A stretch of DNA of 38,629 nt from contig JAEEOD010000145.1 of the NCBI GenBank assembly GCA_016284115.1, positions 1 to 38,629 on the forward strand, given 5' to 3'. Position 1 is the first letter of the stretch; each line of letters begins with the position of its first letter. This document shows, piece after piece, positions 26,362-34,630 of this stretch. A model generated the notes under the pieces. The model saw only the letters and a list, made by a program, of their open reading frames with translations. It searched no databases and was not told the origin of the DNA. The stretch is from Bacteroidaceae bacterium. GTDB taxonomy: Bacteria > Bacteroidota > Bacteroidia > Bacteroidales > Bacteroidaceae. A program made the translations under genes and the position numbers.

Positions 26362-27471
26362 ATGTATAAAGACCAATCTCCTCATATTATGGTAGTAGGC
26401 TGCGGTGCCTTGGGCAACGAAGTACTGAAGAACTTGACGTTGATGGGTGTTGAACATATCGTTGTAGTAGATTTTGACCACGTGGAAATAGGCAACTTGA
26501 CACGTTCGGTGCTATTTAGGAAAGTTGATGCGGAGACAGGACGATGGAAGACCGATGTGGTGACGGAAAGACTCAAAGAACTGAATCCACAATTAGATAT
26601 AAAAGCCATAAGAGGTGACATTGCATATGATATTGGTTTAGGGTTGATAAGACAGATGGACGTGGTGATAGGCTGTGTGGATAGTCAATGGGCGCGTTTC
26701 TGTATCAACCGTCTCTGTATGAGAGCAGGGATACCATGGATAGATGGTGGCATCAGTGAATTGGAAGGTACAGTAAGGGTGTTTGTGCCAGACAAGAACT
26801 GTTATGCATGTAACTTAGGTCCTGAAGGTTTGAAAGATTTAAAGCGGAGGATGCCCTGTTCAGGTATCATCAGACGACATGAAGAAGCAGGCTCTGTCCC
26901 TACTACTTCGCTGATAGCTTCGATTATCGGGGCAGTGCAGGTGCAAGAAGCTTTAAAGTTTCTTCAACCTGATGCTTTGGAGAAGGGCAGTTTGGAGTCA
27001 CTATGTGGCAAGATGTTCTACTATGAGGGAGAACATTTGACCACACGTTTGATAAGTTTTCAGGCATGGGATGACGATTGCTTTGAACATGAGTGTTGGG
27101 AACCCGTGGAACCGACGAAGGTAACACCCCTAATGACAGTAAGTGAAGTATTACAGATACTGCGAGAAGAATTGGCTGCCAATGAAGTAGAGATAAGTTT
27201 ACGAAACGACTGCTTCGTGGATTATGTGATAGAACGTGCTACTGATAGGCAATGGGAAGTGATGCAAGCTGGAAGAAATGTAGAAGATTTTGTAGAGCGT
27301 CATAAACGGTTGGCTGGTATTCCTTTTAGTGAGTTGTATCAGCACGAATATCGACGTATAGAAATCGACTTCCCATATCAAGAATTGACGTTAGCAGCTT
27401 TGGGATTGCCTGAGCAGGATGTGCTTTGCGTGCATGCTGACGGAAAAGAACGATTTGTTGAGATGAAATGA
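26362..27471 (+). CDS. E1-like ubiquitin-activating enzyme (ThiF/MoeB fold)
   Basis: E1 enzymes adenylate the C-terminal Gly of a ubiquitin-like protein and load it on Cys. The 369-residue protein has the ThiF-type Rossmann loop GCGALG (13-18), DFDHVEIGNLTRSVLF (37-52) with the Asp and Arg of the ATP site, and GCVDSQWARFCINRLC with the Mg-binding Asp. Cys166 (MPCSGI) precedes SVPTTSLIASIIGAVQVQEA and is the best catalytic candidate. C147/C150 and C240/C245 may bind zinc. A C-terminal extension of ~115 residues ends YQELTLAALGLPEQDVLCV. I chose the ATG at 26362, preceded by GGGAG, over an upstream TTG at 26338. Its stop overlaps tssG (ATGA), coupling it to a baseplate gene. Confidence 0.88.
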   Translation: MYKDQSPHIMVVGCGALGNEVLKNLTLMGVEHIVVVDFDHVEIGNLTRSVLFRKVDAETGRWKTDVVTERLKELNPQLDIKAIRGDIAYDIGLGLIRQMDVVIGCVDSQWARFCINRLCMRAGIPWIDGGISELEGTVRVFVPDKNCYACNLGPEGLKDLKRRMPCSGIIRRHEEAGSVPTTSLIASIIGAVQVQEALKFLQPDALEKGSLESLCGKMFYYEGEHLTTRLISFQAWDDDCFEHECWEPVEPTKVTPLMTVSEVLQILREELAANEVEISLRNDCFVDYVIERATDRQWEVMQAGRNVEDFVERHKRLAGIPFSELYQHEYRRIEIDFPYQELTLAALGLPEQDVLCVHADGKERFVEMK

Positions 27472-28250
27472 AAGAAGAGACTAACATACCGCAGATTAGG
27501 GCAGAAGTGTTATTGAATCGTCTCTATCCAGAGATGGAACAGCAGTGGAAAACACGCTGCAGTGGCACTTTCTATCGCAACTATAACCAAGATATCCTAG
27601 ATCTGGATGACGAGAGTTGCGAGGTGGAATTGAGCCGTGATGGTTTTCTGAACCAGTTGCCTCAAGGACTCTATACACAACAAGATGACTTGAGAGGAGA
27701 GGACATGCGCACTAAATTCAAAGAGTTGGAGCGGCGTGTGAAACTCCTCAAAGAAACTTTTATTCCTTTCGACACTTATTGGTTCAGGCAGCAGTTGCTT
27801 GCTGAACGGAAAATTTCTGAACTACTGGATGAAAAATTGGAATATGTGTTGCGTACTTACTTTGATTTCGACTTGAATAAGGAACAAAATCCTCTGGTAA
27901 AAGAGGCGGCAGTGATATTGCCTTTTGTGAGCAGTAAACGAGGTGATTATGGCTTTGTGAGGTTGCTATTGGAGGCTTTATTACATTGTAAGGTAACGAT
28001 GGAGCTAGGGCGTTTTGGACATACGGATAGTTCTAAGCGATGGTTGCCAATAGTACGGTATGAGGTGTTGATGTCTGAACTCACAGCTAAAGAATTTATT
28101 AATAAAAACACAGCGTTAGACCCACTAAGAGCGTTTGTCTGTGAGTGGCTGATTCCAATGGAAGTGGAATGCCAAATCTTGATTAAGGAGCATGGCATGA
28201 CGCAACGGACGAATGAGCGGCTGACGTTGGATTATAACACAGAGTTTTAA
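27468..28250 (+). CDS. tssG: T6SS baseplate protein TssG
   Basis: TssG joins TssF and TssE in the baseplate wedge from which the sheath grows. The 260-residue protein is of the Bacteroidota type. It has an N-terminal helical part with FYRNYNQDILDLDDES, the wedge-like helix stretch FIPFDTYWFRQQLLAERKIS, then a beta-rich C-terminal region ending LTLDYNTEF, typical of this group. Sequence similarity to proteobacterial TssG is low, so the call also leans on order: it lies between the E1 gene and tssK, in a block of TssG-K-E-F. It has no signal peptide or membrane segment. Confidence 0.75.
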   Translation: MKEETNIPQIRAEVLLNRLYPEMEQQWKTRCSGTFYRNYNQDILDLDDESCEVELSRDGFLNQLPQGLYTQQDDLRGEDMRTKFKELERRVKLLKETFIPFDTYWFRQQLLAERKISELLDEKLEYVLRTYFDFDLNKEQNPLVKEAAVILPFVSSKRGDYGFVRLLLEALLHCKVTMELGRFGHTDSSKRWLPIVRYEVLMSELTAKEFINKNTALDPLRAFVCEWLIPMEVECQILIKEHGMTQRTNERLTLDYNTEF

Positions 28251-28251
28251 T

Positions 28252-29463
28252 ATGGGTGTAATGGATATTAATTCAAGAATCAACTGGAAACCTGGTATGG
28301 AGATTACCGCTGGAGCGATGCATGATATGGCATCCAGCGATAGCCTAAAGATTCGGGTGGCATTAAGGGCCTCCATGGCTGACATGCGTATGGGCAGATT
28401 GCCTAGTATGCCATTTGAATGTCAAGGAGTGTTTGTGAAGAATTGTTTCGAGGTAGATCATTTCAGGTGTATGGCCTTGTTGCCATCGGGTAACATAGTA
28501 GATGCTGATGAGGATGTAACGGTAAATATACCAATGTTGTTTGGGGAACGGTATTATTTGACTATAGGTATAGCTGAAGGGGATCGTGAGTTCGAAAAAG
28601 AGGGAATTCCTTATGTAACTACACGATATGAATATGCCATCCATTCATTACAAGAAATAGAGGAGAATGACCTATTCCCATTAGTTCGCTTCAATGCGAA
28701 GAATGGTGAACTAAGCATCGATACAGAATTCATCCCTCCTTGCCTGCTCTTGAAGGATGACCCTCGTTTCCAAGTTTATTTGGAAAACTTTACGAGTTCC
28801 TTTGAGCGATTGGCTATGCATTCTAATTTGGCAGAAGGTGATGGTAAACGAGCATTGTTACATTATCTTTTCCTCTTAAAAGGATACAATATGGATGGTA
28901 GTATGCAAGCATTGTTGTCATTACTGCAAGAAATCGCACAAGCTATCGACTACTTTGTGATGAAACCAAATACGGAGGTGCCCGTGCTTGTACCCGTTGC
29001 TTCTGTTGTAGATCCTCAAGATTGGCTACAATGGTTTGAGAATTATTTGTCAAGTGCTATCGCTTTGCTCAATAATGTAGTACTTGAGAATCATACCATT
29101 GACTATGAGGCTCTCCTGGCACAAGCAAAGGCTGAGCTTTATAGCCGCCTACATCCAGAACTGATAGAGAAGTTGCTGGCTGATTTAAAAGAGGAGGTGA
29201 GAGCAGAGATGCAACGTCAGACAGAAACGATAACTACCTATATCAATGATAATCTCAAAGTGGAACTGGAGAAACATTTGAGTGGCATTTTAGAGGAGAA
29301 AACTGAACAGATGAGTGAAGAACAGCGAGTGAAACTAACTAAGGCAACAGAGGAGATTACTAGTTCTCTCTATGAGAAGCTTTACATGGAGCTATTCGAC
29401 AATCTGTTCAATGCATTGTATGTGCCAGAACCTGAGAAGGAACCTTTTGTACCATTGATTTGA
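28252..29463 (+). CDS. tssK: T6SS baseplate-membrane connector TssK
   Basis: TssK links the baseplate to the membrane complex. The 403-residue protein starts INWKPGMEITAGAM, which fits the TssK opening V/I-x-W-x-x-G-M. It has a beta-rich shoulder domain to about residue 160 with the SIDTEFIPPCLLLKDDPRF segment typical of TssK. A helical neck and head domain follow (RALLHYLFLLKGYNMDGS onward), then a coiled coil-like region (about 290-385, EEVRAEMQRQTETITTYIND) that is longer than usual. It begins one base after the tssG stop. Since this system has no TssJLM, the C-terminal region probably contacts another membrane partner. Confidence 0.85.
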   Translation: MGVMDINSRINWKPGMEITAGAMHDMASSDSLKIRVALRASMADMRMGRLPSMPFECQGVFVKNCFEVDHFRCMALLPSGNIVDADEDVTVNIPMLFGERYYLTIGIAEGDREFEKEGIPYVTTRYEYAIHSLQEIEENDLFPLVRFNAKNGELSIDTEFIPPCLLLKDDPRFQVYLENFTSSFERLAMHSNLAEGDGKRALLHYLFLLKGYNMDGSMQALLSLLQEIAQAIDYFVMKPNTEVPVLVPVASVVDPQDWLQWFENYLSSAIALLNNVVLENHTIDYEALLAQAKAELYSRLHPELIEKLLADLKEEVRAEMQRQTETITTYINDNLKVELEKHLSGILEEKTEQMSEEQRVKLTKATEEITSSLYEKLYMELFDNLFNALYVPEPEKEPFVPLI

Positions 29464-29481
29464 TATACATTGGAAGATAAT

Positions 29482-29937
29482 ATGGATAGTCTCATAATAC
29501 CATTAAAGGTCACTGAAAAAGGTTTTGCAATAGAGAAGAATCTAAAGCGGAGCATTGATGCAATGATAGAACTTTTGCTTACTACTCCACAATTCAGTAT
29601 GCCTGCTGATTCTGGTTTTGGTTTCGTTTTCAACAACTTGCGTTTTGAAATATTCAACGAACAAGAGGGAGTGGTATTTGATAGTAATGACAAAGGGTCA
29701 GTGTACGGACTTCCTGGGTTATATAATAAAAAGATATCTGGTTCTTCTAATAATCTGAACACATATGCAACAGAATTGAAGAATGTTATAGAGAAATATG
29801 AAAATAGACTGAAAGACATAACTGTTTCCATGAATTATGTGCGTAAGGAACGTCAGGTTGATGTCAATGTTAAGGGAGTAATTGTATCCACTGGCAAAGA
29901 GTATGTCTATACTAATAAACTTAAGATTTGGAACTGA
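29482..29937 (+). CDS. tssE: T6SS baseplate gp25-like protein TssE
   Basis: TssE is the lysozyme-like gp25 homologue that starts sheath assembly in the baseplate. The product has 152 residues from this ATG and begins MDSLIIPLKVTEKGFAIEKN. The diagnostic segment is IELLLTTPQFSMPADSGFGF followed by VFNNLRFEIF, which fits the gp25 pattern of T-x-x-G-E/Q-x-x-x-P-x-x-G and a late acidic-aromatic helix. A TTG start 12 bases upstream is possible, but the ATG has GGAAG just ahead of it. It sits between tssK and tssF. Confidence 0.82.
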   Translation: MDSLIIPLKVTEKGFAIEKNLKRSIDAMIELLLTTPQFSMPADSGFGFVFNNLRFEIFNEQEGVVFDSNDKGSVYGLPGLYNKKISGSSNNLNTYATELKNVIEKYENRLKDITVSMNYVRKERQVDVNVKGVIVSTGKEYVYTNKLKIWN

Positions 29938-29960
29938 TTATTATAGATTGATTAATATTA

Positions 29961-31667
29961 ATGAAACAGACTATTTTTGAAACCAGAATAAAGGCTGATG
30001 AGTTACTTCGAGAAGCTCTGGACGTGTGGCGACTGAGCGACATGGATGATGCCCTAGAAGGTTTGGAGAACGATCCAGTGATGAAAATCTTACTCACTGC
30101 GCTCGCCTATCAAGCCAATGAAACTTCTGGTGACATTGAAGCTATCAAAGAGGAAGTGCTACAAGATTTTGCTAAAATGCTCGTTCCTTATGAGGTAGGT
30201 CATGCAGTGCCTGCCACTGCAGTTGTGGAAATGGCAATGGAAAACTCATTGTCTGAACAGATGGTGGATGAAAAGAGTGTATTTATGCTGGCAAACACTA
30301 CACATTCTTTTATTCCATTACTAAAGACCCATGTGTTGAATGCAGAAATACGCTCTATTGTGCGAATGGACGGACGTAGATGGAAGGTGTCACTAGAGTT
30401 TGCCACCCCAATTACAGATATATCTGGTATGAGTTTTGCTGTAAAGAATGCATATTTCCAAGATCTAATGGTAACATTGAACGGGCAAACTCTGCCAATA
30501 GTGAAACCATGGGATTTCTCTGAACTGCCTCTAACTGATTATTTCGGGTTAGACACCATCCTTTATAACCGTTCTCAAACCTATAATGCATCGGCTTTGT
30601 GTTTGGATTTGTTTGCTCGTCAGAATGTCAGATTATTCTTCCTAAAGAAATTTGATTATAATAGTGCCTTTTCTTTTGAAACTAAGCATTTAGATTTGGT
30701 TTTCGAGTTTTCTGGCATCACCGATCATTTTATGTTTGATAAGAATAATTTCTTCATCAATGCCACCGTATTGGTAAATGCGAAGAAGAAGACGGCAACA
30801 CTTTCTAAAGCAATGCCAGTGGCAAGGGTTGCAGGTACTGAGAATGGAATTGATCAGGAAGGTGAGCAGTTTCTACATGCCATTAGGCCTTCTGAGGAAC
30901 AATTGTATATGGATGCTTTGATAGAAGTGCGCCGTGTGGCTACCGACCGTTTCAACCAAAGTCGCCTTTTGAGTTTGTTGAACACGCTGGTTACAAAATA
31001 CCGCTCCGACTTCATAGCTTTCAAAAGTTTATCGGAGATCGCTAATGATAAAACGATGCAGGCTTTACAGAGTATATTATCTGGTTTGTTTAGTGAAATA
31101 GGTAAAGACAAGTTAAATGTTGTGCCAGGAGTATATCTGATGTTACGACAGCAAACAAGAAAGTCTCCAAAAGAACTTAGTCTAGATGTAGATTATTTGA
31201 CTACGAACGGTGCCAACGTAAATGCCTTATTGAAGGCAGACAGTAGATTTGAAACCCCTTATGGCATTTTAGCTGAAAAGACTCACCAAATCGCTGAACC
31301 AATCTTAGGCATTGATGAGATTAAGAACCAATATGTTGAAGAAAGTCTTACTCGTTATTATCTAATGACACACGATCGTATAGTGACTCCAGCTGACATA
31401 AAGATTTTCTGCTACAACGAACTATTGATTCATTACGGCATCAACCGTGATATGGTAAAAGCTATTTCGGTGAGCAGGAGACAAAGACAAGATTTGAAAT
31501 CTTGTGGTTATGAGGTGATTGTGGAGATTACATTGGTGAACAATCCTGTTATTATTCGTGGTTTTTCCGACAAGATGCAACAAGTTGCTATACTGATTGA
31601 GAAAATGATTGAAGTGAGAAGTGCTAATGTTTATCCAGTGTTTGTGACAATAAAGATAGAAGATTGA
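29961..31667 (+). CDS. tssF: T6SS baseplate protein TssF (VasA)
   Basis: TssF is the main baseplate wedge protein, comparable to phage gp6. The 568-residue product opens with helices, and near residue 74 has VLQDFAKMLVPYEVGHAVPA, which fits the conserved TssF segment with L-x-P-x-x-x-x-P-P just before the beta domain. A beta-rich centre follows (DITGMSFAV-like strands around 155-250). The C-terminal part holds helices and a final alpha/beta domain (YVEESLTRYYLMTHDRIVTP and onward) like baseplate J proteins. It is the longest of the baseplate genes, as expected, and ends 29 bases before the ubiquitin-like gene. Confidence 0.83.
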   Translation: MKQTIFETRIKADELLREALDVWRLSDMDDALEGLENDPVMKILLTALAYQANETSGDIEAIKEEVLQDFAKMLVPYEVGHAVPATAVVEMAMENSLSEQMVDEKSVFMLANTTHSFIPLLKTHVLNAEIRSIVRMDGRRWKVSLEFATPITDISGMSFAVKNAYFQDLMVTLNGQTLPIVKPWDFSELPLTDYFGLDTILYNRSQTYNASALCLDLFARQNVRLFFLKKFDYNSAFSFETKHLDLVFEFSGITDHFMFDKNNFFINATVLVNAKKKTATLSKAMPVARVAGTENGIDQEGEQFLHAIRPSEEQLYMDALIEVRRVATDRFNQSRLLSLLNTLVTKYRSDFIAFKSLSEIANDKTMQALQSILSGLFSEIGKDKLNVVPGVYLMLRQQTRKSPKELSLDVDYLTTNGANVNALLKADSRFETPYGILAEKTHQIAEPILGIDEIKNQYVEESLTRYYLMTHDRIVTPADIKIFCYNELLIHYGINRDMVKAISVSRRQRQDLKSCGYEVIVEITLVNNPVIIRGFSDKMQQVAILIEKMIEVRSANVYPVFVTIKIED

Positions 31668-31696
31668 TTTTTAGTTTGATTTTAAAATAATACTAT

Positions 31697-32014
31697 ATGG
31701 AAGATTTCTTTTTAGATATCACTTATAAGAATAAGACGGTGAGGTTTAAGGTAGTGAATCCTGATGCACCTTTGAGCCAGTTGATGAACAATCTGCGGCA
31801 TGCCGTAGGTAGTGATGGTAGGTTGATATTTGATTTTCCTTCTATTGACCAGACTGGTGCTCCCTTAGATTATTTCTTTGGGAAAGAAGACCCAGCCGTT
31901 AATGAGGTGAGGGTTTTGCGCCCTCGCATTGGCAAGAATGACCAAAAATTGAAGGATTATAATGTAAACAATGGGGACAAGTTGTTCCTCATACCTGACC
32001 CATTCCCCGGATGA
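31697..32014 (+). CDS. Ubiquitin-like beta-grasp protein with free C-terminal Gly
   Basis: The 105-residue protein fits the ubiquitin fold: two strands at the N-terminus (FFLDITYKNKTVRFKVVN), a helix (PLSQLMNNLRHAVG), more strands, then LKDYNVNNGDKLFLIPDP. That last part lines up with the ubiquitin element L-S-D-Y-N-I and its final strand. The chain ends in ...PFPG, so a Gly is already exposed and no trimming protease is needed for activation. It lacks the Gly-Gly of ubiquitin. It is coupled to the E2-like gene (stop and start overlap, ATGA), and the E1 is 4.2 kb upstream in the same operon. YukD-type or MoaD/ThiS assignment is less likely because of this E2 partner. Confidence 0.82.
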   Translation: MEDFFLDITYKNKTVRFKVVNPDAPLSQLMNNLRHAVGSDGRLIFDFPSIDQTGAPLDYFFGKEDPAVNEVRVLRPRIGKNDQKLKDYNVNNGDKLFLIPDPFPG

Positions 32015-32568
32015 ATGAGCTAAAAGGAAAGAATCGTCGCTTATATGCTGAGTGGCAACTGATAGAGAAAAGGCTGGCTGGTCGACAAGACATCAGCTAC
32101 GAGGTAACGAAACAAAATGTAGTAGGTTTACCTATTGGTTACCTGATACACTATAAATTGAAAAGCATCTGTGGAGTCAGCGAAGTAGAACATCTCAATG
32201 AACCTGATGTAAGCAACGTACCACAGTTTGCTACTGGATACTGGATGAGCATTCTACTGCCCGATGGATATCCATCGGTAGATGCGCCTCCTGTGTTCCA
32301 GTTCCTAACCAAGGACGAACAAGGGAAGCCAATACCACACCCTTGGCATCCCAATATACGGTATTTCGGTGCATTTGCCGGACGCGTCTGCATTAACATG
32401 GCAGACACATACACCAACTTGGCTTGGGGCGTGATGAGAGTGGCTGATTATTTGCGATACGAGATATATCATGCGGTGCAAGAGCCCCCATACCCAGAGG
32501 ATTTGAAAGTAGCTTCATGGGTAATGAGGCAAGGTGAGCCGAATGGCTGGATTTATTTTAACCAATAA
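32011..32568 (+). CDS. E2-like ubiquitin-conjugating enzyme (UBC fold)
   Basis: E2 enzymes receive a ubiquitin-like protein from E1 on a Cys and pass it to a target. The 185-residue protein shows the UBC order: N-terminal helix, strands, PSVDAPPVFQFLTKDEQGKP, then the HPN motif (His113-Pro114-Asn115), Cys127 in GRVCINMAD as the thioester site, and TYTNLAWGVMRVADYLRYEI as the helix with the conserved Trp. The Asn-to-Cys gap is 12 residues, slightly longer than in UbcH5-type enzymes. All core residues are present, so it should be active. It follows the Ubl with a 4-base overlap and precedes a secreted protein. Confidence 0.9.
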   Translation: MNELKGKNRRLYAEWQLIEKRLAGRQDISYEVTKQNVVGLPIGYLIHYKLKSICGVSEVEHLNEPDVSNVPQFATGYWMSILLPDGYPSVDAPPVFQFLTKDEQGKPIPHPWHPNIRYFGAFAGRVCINMADTYTNLAWGVMRVADYLRYEIYHAVQEPPYPEDLKVASWVMRQGEPNGWIYFNQ

Positions 32569-32584
32569 GTTGAGGATGAAAGGA

Positions 32585-33736
32585 ATGAATAAAAGAATAT
32601 TGTGGATAGGGTGGTTCTGCTTACTGATGCAGGGCTCTTGGGCGCAGACGATGAAAACCATCACCGTCAGCCAGCAGACACCATATACCGATCACCTAAC
32701 TTTGGCAAAAGATACACGTGACATGGACCTGATGGTGAAGTTCATCTTTAATGAAGGTGAAAATACGCTTACGGTAAGCCTCATTTCTTATCGTTCGTTC
32801 TTCGTATTTTGGGACCAAGTGCGCTATAAGCCTGCCGTCTGGAAAGGGAAAGTGCATCAGGAGTTACTACCATATGTCGTAGATGAGAACCCTAAAACCA
32901 AGTTCAAACTCAGTCGTGCATTTAAGCGTTCGATTCCGAAGCCACGAAAAGACCATGTGTTTAATCGCTGGATTACAGTTGAGGGCTTACAGCCAGTACC
33001 AGTACCTTATAAAATGGTGAACTCCATCATTGAGCAGAAATATGATATTGTAGGCAAACGTGATTTAGTAAAAGTCACTTTGCGCGACATTCTATTGGCT
33101 GATAAAAAAGATACACGCGTAGGTAAACCTGAACGCTACGAGATATCCTTTGGCACTGACCTTAATCTTCAATATCAAGTGCTCATCAATCGTGACCCAT
33201 GTTTCGGTATGGAAGAGGAAATAACTGCTGCTCAAAAAGCCACTGCCAGTGCCAAGAATGGAGCCGAAGCCATCAAGAATCGCTTCGGTAGCGGTTTAGT
33301 AGCTAACAAAGAACAACTTGCCTTATTTGAGCAAATGAAAGGGCTGTTTGTGCAACAGTTCCCACTGCATGAGGGCGCTGCTAGTACTTGCCCAACGATA
33401 AACCAAGCCTGGGAAGAATACAACAGTTATATTAACGAAATCTCCGCCATGGAATGCTCCGTGAGCCTAACAGGTGCTGCAGGAGTTGCCGGTGATGGAG
33501 TGAATGCACGACTGTTATTGGTTAAAGCTCGTCAAATAGATAACCTTGTATCGCGCTGGCTACTATCTAACGATACCATTGAACGTCGAGACATTATTAC
33601 TAAATGCGAAGAAGTAATTGCTGAAGTGGATGCTCTGGTAAAGCAACAGGGCATCAAAACTGCAGAACAACGTAATGCCTTTAACGTATTCCGTGAGGCA
33701 CAGCAATATTATAAAACCAACTGCTCTAAACCATGA
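32585..33736 (+). CDS. Secreted protein of unknown function in the T6SS operon
   Basis: I do not recognise this 383-residue protein. The ATG chosen gives a clean signal peptide (MNKRILWIGWFCLLMQGSWA), whereas upstream in-frame starts (GTG 32534, ATG 32543, ATG 32576) would add residues ahead of it, and the first two overlap the E2 gene. The first half is beta-rich and mentions of MVKFIFNEGENTLTVSLISY and RYEISFGTDLNLQYQ suggest a beta-sandwich. The second half is helical. Several late Cys (DPCFG, STCPTI, MECSVS, TKCEE, TNCSKP) could form disulfides. It overlaps the next gene by 4 bases (ATGA). A periplasmic role in the T6SS envelope complex is inferred. Confidence 0.7.
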   Translation: MNKRILWIGWFCLLMQGSWAQTMKTITVSQQTPYTDHLTLAKDTRDMDLMVKFIFNEGENTLTVSLISYRSFFVFWDQVRYKPAVWKGKVHQELLPYVVDENPKTKFKLSRAFKRSIPKPRKDHVFNRWITVEGLQPVPVPYKMVNSIIEQKYDIVGKRDLVKVTLRDILLADKKDTRVGKPERYEISFGTDLNLQYQVLINRDPCFGMEEEITAAQKATASAKNGAEAIKNRFGSGLVANKEQLALFEQMKGLFVQQFPLHEGAASTCPTINQAWEEYNSYINEISAMECSVSLTGAAGVAGDGVNARLLLVKARQIDNLVSRWLLSNDTIERRDIITKCEEVIAEVDALVKQQGIKTAEQRNAFNVFREAQQYYKTNCSKP

Positions 33737-34581
33737 GGTATGCATGTATATTGTTGGCATGGCTGTGGTTGCCATTAGGTGGCATGGCACAGACTTATGA
33801 GGATCTTAGTCCTTATGAGGTGGAGATGCGTGTGCTTCAGTTCTATGACGAGTTGGATGAGCTATTTCTTAGAAGCAGTCAAAAATTAGACTTTGACTAT
33901 GAGAGTCCAATGCCTGAAGGTTTGGTACAATCGGTGGATGAAAACATTAACTCGATGGAAGGTGATTTGCAGTCATTCAATACCCGTTGGAATACCTATC
34001 AGCAGGGTGTACAATCCTACATCGCATCTGATGACACACTACTTGTGAAGGTTGCGGATGTTCAACAATTACAACAAAAAGTTACAGAGTCAATAGCCAG
34101 CTTGCGGCAACAATTTGACCAGATGGAGGCTTTTAACCGTGCCGAAGTGTATTTGTTCAGTCAAGACTCTACCTATAGCAGCCTCTACAGCCAAGCGATG
34201 AAACTGACGTTATCTGCCAAGCTACAAGCACAGCTAGAGAAGGTTAAGGCGTCTGAGCAATTACAGTTTGCCAATGTACAGAAATCCTATGAAGAAGCCA
34301 AGCAGACAGCAGAGGCCATACCCCAATTGAAGGACCGTATGCAGAGGTTAGAAAACAAATATGTTGAGCTGAAAGTAGTGTCTGGTAAAATTCAGGAAGC
34401 TGTCTACAAGCCACTCATGGAACGCATAAAGGACTGGCTCATGTCAACTGCAGCAGTAGCAATCGTGCTGATGTTTGCCAATATGGTGATTGCCCGTATA
34501 AAGGCAGCTAGAAAAGCGGTTGCACAGGCTAAGAAATTAAAAGATATGATGGGAGGGGCGCAAGATTACCCCACAATATAA
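33733..34581 (+). CDS. Periplasmic coiled-coil protein with one C-terminal membrane segment
   Basis: The 282-residue protein starts with a signal peptide (MRYACILLAWLWLPLGGMA). A mostly helical, Gln/Glu-rich region follows, with heptad-like coiled coils (about 75-125 and 160-225). Near 236-256 is one hydrophobic segment (LMSTAAVAIVLMFANMVIAR), then a basic tail of about 25 residues (KAARKAVAQAKKLKD) predicted to be in the cytosol. The shape, long in the periplasm with one inner-membrane anchor, suits a trans-envelope T6SS membrane-complex part. I could not match it with confidence to TssN, TssO, TssP, TssQ or TssR. Confidence 0.72.
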   Translation: MRYACILLAWLWLPLGGMAQTYEDLSPYEVEMRVLQFYDELDELFLRSSQKLDFDYESPMPEGLVQSVDENINSMEGDLQSFNTRWNTYQQGVQSYIASDDTLLVKVADVQQLQQKVTESIASLRQQFDQMEAFNRAEVYLFSQDSTYSSLYSQAMKLTLSAKLQAQLEKVKASEQLQFANVQKSYEEAKQTAEAIPQLKDRMQRLENKYVELKVVSGKIQEAVYKPLMERIKDWLMSTAAVAIVLMFANMVIARIKAARKAVAQAKKLKDMMGGAQDYPTI

Positions 34582-34630
34582 CATTGGCGATTTATGATAA
34601 GCCATTAAACAAATAACATTGAAGAATGAG

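Noticed and set aside
26362..27471. Reading the ThiF-fold gene as MoeB or ThiF of cofactor synthesis
   Set aside because: No moa, thi or sulfur-carrier genes are nearby, and a C-terminal-Gly Ubl and a true UBC-fold E2 lie in the same operon, which point to conjugation.
31697..32014. Reading the Ubl as a YukD-type protein of a type VII secretion system
   Set aside because: There is no EssC-type ATPase or WXG100 protein, all neighbours are T6SS genes, and an E2 is coupled to it.
32534..32584. Longer secreted protein starting at GTG 32534
   Set aside because: It would place 17 residues ahead of a good signal peptide and overlap the E2 gene.
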